12,626 nt of DNA from Planctomycetota bacterium. Its GTDB lineage: Bacteria; Planctomycetota; Brocadiia; SM23-32. The DNA is taken from NCBI GenBank assembly GCA_018400625.1, contig JAGYMJ010000122.1:1-12626 (forward strand), written 5' to 3'. Every line of letters starts with the position of its first letter. Position 1 is the stretch's first letter. A program made the position numbers and the translations under genes. The notes under the pieces are model-generated. The model made no database searches. It was not told the origin of the DNA and was given only the letters and a program-made list of their open reading frames with translations. Below are positions 8,065-12,626 of this stretch, one piece after another.

Positions 8065-9291
8065 TCAGACCAATTGAATGCGCCAAAAATGGCGTTTACC
8101 GATTTTCAGTATCAGGTCATTTTCAATGGTAATATTTTCGTTGATATCGGTCACCTTTCTGAGGCTTTCAACATCCGTTCCCAGGCTCACGCCGCCTTGC
8201 CGGATCAACCGGCGGGCCTGGCTGTTGGATTGCGCTTTTCCTGTAAGGCTCACCAGTTTTACCGCCCATATCTCGCCGTTGTCTGTTTCCTGTGTCGCTA
8301 TTTTTAAGACGGGCATATCGGAAGGGAGCTGCCGGTCCTGAAAGACTTTTTCAAATTCACGTTGAGCTTTTTCAGCAGCTTCTTTATCATAATACCTTTC
8401 GACGAGCGCAGCGGCTAATTCCGCTTTAGCTGTTCGGGGATGGGTATCATCAGAAAGCAATTCTGCGATTCTCTCTTCGGGCAGATCGGTGGTCAGGTAG
8501 AAATATTTTTCCATCAGTTCGTCGGCTATGCTCATGGCTTTACCGTAAATGGTATCCGGCGGCTCGTTGATGCCGATATAATTTCCTTTACTTTTCGACA
8601 TTTTTTCCGTGCCGTCGAGGCCCACCAGCAGTTCGTTGGTCACGGCGACCTGGGGTTCCATGCCGATTTCACGCTGCAAGTCTCTGCCGAGCAGTATATT
8701 GAAAATCTGGTCAGTCCCGCCCAATTCGACATCGCTTTCGACCTGGACGGAATCGTAGGCCTGCATCAGCGGATACAGCATTTCATGGAGTCCGATCGGC
8801 TGTTCGGAGCTTAGTCTTTTCTTGAAATCGTCACGTTCAAGGCATCGGGCGACGGTAAGTTTACCGGCAAGCTGGATGACGTCGGCCAGATCCATTTTCG
8901 AGAACCAACGGCTGTTATGTATGATTTCAGCTTCGTCCATATCGATAATCTTACCAGCTTGCTCCAGGTAAGTCCCGGCATGTTTCATAACTTCTTTGTG
9001 ATCCAACTGGGGGCGCATAGAGTTTTGACCGCTGGGGTCCCCGATGGTGGCGGTGTAGTCACCAATAATCAGGACCGCATGGTGTCCATGATCCTGGAAG
9101 GTTCGCAGGAGGTGCAGTGGGACGGCGTTGCCGATATGGATGTCCGGTGCGGTGGGGTCCAGTCCGAGCTTGATCCTTAGAGGTTTTTGTTTTTTGATCG
9201 CGGCCTGTATCTTTTCGACAAGGCTTTTTTCCGGCACTATTTCGGTTGAATGCCGTTTGATAGATTGAATTTGTTCTTCTAAAGGTGTCAT
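8065..9291 (-). CDS. tyrS: Tyrosyl-tRNA synthetase
   Basis: This class I aminoacyl-tRNA synthetase attaches tyrosine to tRNA-Tyr in the cytoplasm. The 408-residue length, DPTAPDIHIGN (HIGN signature at 52-55), GDYTATIGDPSG, GGTDQIFN, EKMSKSKGN (KMSKS at 230-234) and a C-terminal S4-type RNA-binding domain (about 340-405, including SQARRLIRQGGV) all fit. The HIGN form and overall pattern are those of the TyrZ-like bacterial subgroup rather than the E. coli TyrS subgroup. The start is ATG with CGGAG about a dozen bases upstream. It lies between the CPBP protease and the FAD oxidoreductase with gaps of 36 and 21 bases. No T-box leader can be seen ahead of it, so it probably relies on the upstream operon promoter. 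All key motifs are intact. Confidence 0.97.
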   Translation of the reverse strand: MTPLEEQIQSIKRHSTEIVPEKSLVEKIQAAIKKQKPLRIKLGLDPTAPDIHIGNAVPLHLLRTFQDHGHHAVLIIGDYTATIGDPSGQNSMRPQLDHKEVMKHAGTYLEQAGKIIDMDEAEIIHNSRWFSKMDLADVIQLAGKLTVARCLERDDFKKRLSSEQPIGLHEMLYPLMQAYDSVQVESDVELGGTDQIFNILLGRDLQREIGMEPQVAVTNELLVGLDGTEKMSKSKGNYIGINEPPDTIYGKAMSIADELMEKYFYLTTDLPEERIAELLSDDTHPRTAKAELAAALVERYYDKEAAEKAQREFEKVFQDRQLPSDMPVLKIATQETDNGEIWAVKLVSLTGKAQSNSQARRLIRQGGVSLGTDVESLRKVTDINENITIENDLILKIGKRHFWRIQLV

Positions 9292-9295
9292 GTGA

Positions 9296-9313
9296 TATAA
9301 GACTCCGTTGAAA
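9296..9313 (-). repeat. Translation leader of tyrS, near-copy of the leader at 8044-8060
   Basis: The minus-strand sequence TTTCAACGGAGTCTTATA differs from the downstream copy by a single extra T. It sits four bases before the tyrS ATG and supplies the ribosome site. Confidence 0.7.
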
Positions 9314-9327
9314 ATGGTGTAAATTAA

Positions 9328-10089
9328 TTAAGCTCCTATGCCTGATATAACGACGGAAATGACCAATCCATTGTAGAGGATATGTCCGATGATGGGTGCC
9401 AGTATAGTTCGTGTCCGCTCCAGCAGGACGGTGAAAAACAGCGAAACGATAAAGAGATGTCCGGTGATAAGGAGAGCATTCATGATAAATTCAAAGGTGT
9501 TTTCTGTGGCAAAAATGTGAAGTACGGCGAAAAAAAGCGAGACGATAACAGCGGCCATGACAGGCCCCACGCTCTGCCTTATAGGGAGGTATAAAAGCAA
9601 TCGAAACAGAATTTCTTCAAGGACGGGTGCAATTATTACCATTATAAGAATAGCGGCCAGAAGTTCATAATTGAAAGTTGTCAAGCTCTGATCGCGCAAA
9701 AACTGTATCTGTGGTTGTTCAACGACGGAATAGCCCAACATTTGGCGCAGGTAAGAATGGATGAGAAACCATACAATGAGCGCAGCGATGGCTATTATTC
9801 CGGGTATGATTGCCGCTTTAACCAATTGTGTAACGCGTATTAAGTGGAACGCACACAGCTTTTTCAAACGGGCTGTTCCGCCGCATCTCTTGAAAAGGAA
9901 GATGAACACCGCGACAAGGACTAATCCGTGGGCAAGCAATAATTGCGCATAAAATGCCCAGATAGAGTCAGAGAAGAGGTGGAGGAGGCTTCCCAGTCCG
10001 TTCAGCATCAGTAATATGACAAGAAACACGACGCCTGCCAAAGGTGTCCAGGGCACTGACGGAGGTAGTGGTGGGGGGGTATCACGCAT
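9328..10089 (-). CDS. CPBP family intramembrane metalloprotease
   Basis: A 253-residue membrane protein with about seven predicted hydrophobic helices (approximately 17-38, 48-67, 92-113, 143-160, 177-195, 204-222 and 229-250). It has the three conserved blocks of the CAAX-protease and bacteriocin-processing (CPBP, formerly Abi) family: EEILFR (Glu158, Glu159, Arg163), FFAVLH (ending His191) and GHILYN (His236, Asn240). The catalytic residues appear complete, so it is probably an active glutamate protease in the inner membrane. The substrate is unknown. The N-terminus is a proline-rich cytosolic tail (TPPPLPPSVP). Its coding strand includes seven consecutive C at codons 4-6 (10073-10079), a slippage-prone tract right after the start. 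No clear Shine-Dalgarno precedes the ATG. It follows the YjbQ gene by 30 bases. Confidence 0.9.
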   Translation of the reverse strand: MRDTPPPLPPSVPWTPLAGVVFLVILLMLNGLGSLLHLFSDSIWAFYAQLLLAHGLVLVAVFIFLFKRCGGTARLKKLCAFHLIRVTQLVKAAIIPGIIAIAALIVWFLIHSYLRQMLGYSVVEQPQIQFLRDQSLTTFNYELLAAILIMVIIAPVLEEILFRLLLYLPIRQSVGPVMAAVIVSLFFAVLHIFATENTFEFIMNALLITGHLFIVSLFFTVLLERTRTILAPIIGHILYNGLVISVVISGIGA

Positions 10090-10119
10090 CTGATTTTAAG
10101 CTATTTGTATTAAGTGTAT

Positions 10120-10509
10120 TTATTTTACCACAACTTGCACTTTTCTTTTTCTTGGCCCATCGAACTCACAAAAATAGATCCCTTGCCAGGTTCCCAGGCA
10201 TAAATCGCCGTTTGAGACGGGTATTGAGACGGAGTGGCCGGTTATCGAGCTTTTCACATGAGCAGCGCTGTTACCTTCAATATGCGCATACCCGTCCTGT
10301 AAAGGAACGATTTTATCGAGTTCCATAATCATGTCCGATTTTACAGCGGGGTCGGCATTTTCGTTTATTGTGACACCGGCGGTCGTATGCGGAATGAATA
10401 CGCAGCATATACCTTCCCGGACGTCTGAATTTCTCACAATGCTGCGTATTGTAGCGGTAATGTCTTCAAGACTTGTTCCGGATCCGGTTTTGAGGTTAAA
10501 CACTTCCAT
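10120..10509 (-). CDS. YjbQ/UPF0047 family protein (secondary thiamine-phosphate synthase type)
   Basis: A small cytoplasmic protein of 129 residues with the complete signature of the YjbQ/UPF0047 family: PHTTAGVTINENADP (His41 onward), EGNSAAHVKSSITGHS (His84) and LGTWQGIYFCEFDGPR near the end. The family is widespread and has weak thiamine-phosphate synthase activity in some members. Its main physiological role is not settled, and I do not assume thiamine metabolism here because no thi genes are nearby. I prefer the ATG at 10509, because the family usually begins just before the first beta strand (VFNLKT). It leaves a 17-base gap after the upstream stop. An in-frame ATG at 10545 would overlap the upstream gene by 19 bases and give 141 residues. 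Confidence 0.9.
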   Translation of the reverse strand: MEVFNLKTGSGTSLEDITATIRSIVRNSDVREGICCVFIPHTTAGVTINENADPAVKSDMIMELDKIVPLQDGYAHIEGNSAAHVKSSITGHSVSIPVSNGDLCLGTWQGIYFCEFDGPRKRKVQVVVK

Positions 10510-10526
10510 AATATGTTTGCTCTTAA

Positions 10527-12428
10527 TTATTCTAAAGTAATCCATCTTATAGTATTCAACACAAGATTCACGGCGTTTTCGCCTTGTCTCGCATCATTAA
10601 TTGCCGGCATCCCGGCGAATACGGCGATTTTCCCATCTTCGACGGCGCCGGCGCTGAGCAGGGGGATTTGTGATATGCCTTCCTGCCGGGCCATGACATA
10701 TCGACTGCCTTTTAACAGCGGGGTATCTGTTACCAGGATTGGGGTATCGATGGGGAAAGGGATATAGCCGCTCATGGCGGTTGTTATGGGATGTTGATTA
10801 ATGGGGTTTGCCGGTAATATGTTGCTTCGATGCTCGTCAGGGGCCATTTGACTCACAATCAGTTCGTCAGATATTAAATCCAGATTGAAGCGTTCCAGCA
10901 GGGGGTGTATCGTCAAATTTTGCATTTTACTTCTTTGATTGAAGGGCGCCCCGAAAATAATGACTCCTCCACCTTCTTTTAAGTAGGTCGTCAAGTTAAG
11001 TATGTAGTCGTCAGTCAGGGGGCGGGAAAGATTTCTTCCGGAAAGAAGGATATAAATAGTGCAATTCTGTGCATCTTCTTCATCAAAGGGGGTGTTTATT
11101 GAGGCTAAATCATAGTCAAATCTCTCAATAGTTTCGTTTAACCTTCTCGGTAGAGGTCTGCCGAAGTGTTCATCAACAATTATTCTTAATCCTTTTTTTC
11201 CCACTTCTTCCGCTGCCTCCTCTTCATCCTCTTCCTGACTCAGTATAACTTCCTCATCGTCTCCTGTTGCTTTTTGATAGGCCCTGCGTTCTCTGTCAAG
11301 AATATTCTCTATATAAGCAGGATCATCCCCGTCTCTTTTTGCGTGTTGTATTTCTTTTTCCGCTTTATCGAAATCAGATTCAGCGATATAGAGGTAAGCG
11401 ATACTCATCCTGTGCCGCGGCGGCGGGTATTTTGATGCGGCTAATCGTATTATGCGTTCAATATGGATATCGTCCCATTTTAGCCGCCGGGTTGTTCTCC
11501 CGATATCAATCTCGACATATTCATCACCGACTTGAGTTAATTCGCCGGTAAAAGACCCGCCTCTTTTAAGCGGAAGGGGGTATTGTTCACCTTCCCTTCT
11601 CTTGAGTGCGTTCCGACCTGCTTCAAGTATTTTGCGGGCCGTATGGAGGTGCTGCTTCTCTTTTTCCAGGGCCATAAGATGTGAAGAATCTTTAATGTTT
11701 TCGGAAATTTCTTCTAATTTTGTGAGAGCCGATGAATATTTTCGGTTGTTGAGATATCCCCTGAATGATTCCCAGAACTGGGCCGGCTCTTCGGTGAAAT
11801 TATCAAAATCTACAGTCTTTGGGTCAGAAATATCCCCACCGGTATCAGCTTCCACTGCGGGCTTTGCGGGGGTGGCTGATTCTGATGCGTCCGGGTCTTC
11901 AGGCAGTTTGACGACGATTTCATGATAATGCCCGGGATCCACCCTGACAGTATCCGAAAAAGGCTTATAACCGGGCTTTGAAACCTCCAGTTCGTAAGTG
12001 CCTGCATCGAGGTTGGAAATGCGCTGTGGAGTCACACCTACCCGTTCTGAGTCCAGCGTTACAGCTGCACCGGGCGGTTCTATCAGCACAAGCAGGTTGC
12101 CGATCCCTTTCCCAAGCGGATCGAGATGGAGCTGCACGGTGGTAATTTTTCCTGCTTCCACAGTGACCGTTTTCTCAGCATCGGCAAAGCCGCTCCTCAT
12201 CGCATTAACGGTTATTTCGCCAGGCTTAATATCCGTAGCTGTGCAGGGACTGGCGCCTATGACTTTTCCGTTAAGGGAAACCTCGGCGCGTAACGGATCG
12301 GTGCGAACATAAATCCCACCCGTTTCCTCATGAGGAGTCGCGATCGAGAGGCCCGAAAACAAACAACCTATTATTATGATAAGTCTTGATAATAGATTAA
12401 TATGCGATTTTCTATATGTTTTGTCCAT
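10527..12428 (-). CDS. Exported multidomain PEGA protein with C-terminal GATase-like/DUF4350-like domain
   Basis: A 633-residue predicted exported protein. A signal peptide (about 1-30) ends GLSIA, with an alternative lipobox-like IIGC at 19-22. It is followed by two PEGA domains (about 37-103, with VRTDPLRAEVSLNGKVIG, and 111-176, with IEPPGAAVTLDSERVGVTP). Then come a polar linker, an alpha-helical segment (about 215-275), a small beta domain (280-330, KRGGSFTGELTQVGDEYVEI), further helices and a strongly acidic stretch (389-409). The C-terminal alpha/beta domain (412-632) contains LKEGGGVIIFGAP and GKIAVFAGMP, like the GATase1/DUF4350 proteins that sit in the periplasm. PEGA domains bind or space surface components; no catalytic triad is evident. 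It starts the five-gene run, with ATG preceded by a G7 tract as the only Shine-Dalgarno. I do not recognise the full architecture as a named family. Confidence 0.82.
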   Translation of the reverse strand: MDKTYRKSHINLLSRLIIIIGCLFSGLSIATPHEETGGIYVRTDPLRAEVSLNGKVIGASPCTATDIKPGEITVNAMRSGFADAEKTVTVEAGKITTVQLHLDPLGKGIGNLLVLIEPPGAAVTLDSERVGVTPQRISNLDAGTYELEVSKPGYKPFSDTVRVDPGHYHEIVVKLPEDPDASESATPAKPAVEADTGGDISDPKTVDFDNFTEEPAQFWESFRGYLNNRKYSSALTKLEEISENIKDSSHLMALEKEKQHLHTARKILEAGRNALKRREGEQYPLPLKRGGSFTGELTQVGDEYVEIDIGRTTRRLKWDDIHIERIIRLAASKYPPPRHRMSIAYLYIAESDFDKAEKEIQHAKRDGDDPAYIENILDRERRAYQKATGDDEEVILSQEEDEEEAAEEVGKKGLRIIVDEHFGRPLPRRLNETIERFDYDLASINTPFDEEDAQNCTIYILLSGRNLSRPLTDDYILNLTTYLKEGGGVIIFGAPFNQRSKMQNLTIHPLLERFNLDLISDELIVSQMAPDEHRSNILPANPINQHPITTAMSGYIPFPIDTPILVTDTPLLKGSRYVMARQEGISQIPLLSAGAVEDGKIAVFAGMPAINDARQGENAVNLVLNTIRWITLE

Positions 12429-12435
12429 GATTTTT

Positions 12436-12462
12436 CCCCCCCACCGTGCCTTGTGCCGGTGG
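12436..12462 (-). promoter_or_regulatory. Homopolymeric G7 ribosome site and adjoining hairpin upstream of the PEGA gene
   Basis: On the minus strand CCACCG (12457-12462) can pair with CGGTGG (12441-12446) across a 10-base loop. The second arm runs straight into seven G (12436-12442), which end seven bases before the ATG at 12428. The hairpin would hide part of the only plausible ribosome-binding site. Seven identical bases are also prone to slippage. Confidence 0.4.
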
Positions 12463-12502
12463 AATGATGATTCAAAGCTAAATGGTGATCTTTCATGCCC
12501 TA

Positions 12503-12611
12503 GCCGTTTTTCCGCCCTGCCCGTCCCCTCCGGCGCTTGTACTGTCCTCTCTCGTTTATTTCAAGCCACATGTGCAAGCGCCGGAGGTGACGGGCAGGGC
12601 GGAAAAACGGC
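12503..12611. repeat. Long near-perfect inverted repeat (37-40 base arms)
   Basis: The arms 12503-12539 and 12575-12611 match as reverse complements at 36 of 37 positions. The only mismatch is at 12526. Pairing continues inward to 12542 and 12572 with one T-G wobble, leaving a 29-base loop (12543-12571). The arms are G+C-rich. No T run follows the stem on either strand, so a simple terminator is unlikely. No target-site duplication is visible at its edges. Confidence 0.93.
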
Positions 12612-12626
12612 GGAACGTGTTGGTTA

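Noticed and set aside
12503..12611. The long palindrome as an ordinary intrinsic terminator
   Set aside because: In both directions the descending arm is followed by mixed sequence with no T run, and the arms are far longer than needed.
12503..12626. The palindrome as an integron attC site
   Set aside because: The expected GTTRRRY core and its partner at the outer ends are missing (the nearest is GTTGGTT, which does not fit), and the arms lack the usual two-box layout with a spacer.

Overview
This is a bacterial window, about half G+C by eye, with almost every gene on the minus strand. Three predicted exported proteins have N-terminal signal peptides, and two carry FG-GAP/VCBS-type propeller repeats. 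Together with a PEGA-domain protein, a PF12831-type FAD oxidoreductase and a long intergenic palindrome, this suggests a Gram-negative environmental bacterium. The PVC group (Lentisphaerota, Kiritimatiellota or Planctomycetota) is my best guess. It rests on gene flavour, not on a marker gene, and confidence is low.

Layout from left to right: (1) The 3' end of a plus-strand gene (1-291) converges on the rest. (2) Two tandem paralogues, read right to left, encode exported FG-GAP propeller proteins (2642-4276, then 319-2598). The downstream copy carries a coiled coil and a C-terminal tryparedoxin/nucleoredoxin-like domain with a CGPC active site. The upstream copy carries a small SH3/LSm-like domain and a 14-serine linker made by a trinucleotide microsatellite. 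(3) proA (4450-5706) stands alone, without proB or proC. (4) A gene-free stretch (5707-6044) is followed by a two-gene DUF4258-DUF2283 module (6045-6496). Its genes overlap by ATGA and a palindromic candidate operator lies just upstream. (5) A closely spaced run from 12428 down to 6640 encodes a large PEGA-domain exported protein, a YjbQ-family enzyme, a CPBP intramembrane protease, tyrosyl-tRNA synthetase and an FAD-dependent oxidoreductase. Gaps are 17 to 36 bases, so this is probably one transcription unit. (6) The right edge (12429-12626) is gene-free and holds a near-perfect inverted repeat with arms of about 37 to 40 bases.

The housekeeping genes (tyrS, proA, yjbQ) have clear functions. 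The less ordinary content is the pair of propeller proteins, the mosaic PEGA protein that shares a small barrel-like domain with one of them, the toxin-antitoxin-like pair, and several short DNA structures: the long palindrome, a REP-like hairpin, a duplicated translation leader and a homopolymeric Shine-Dalgarno. I found no rRNA, tRNA, CRISPR array, transposase or phage gene.
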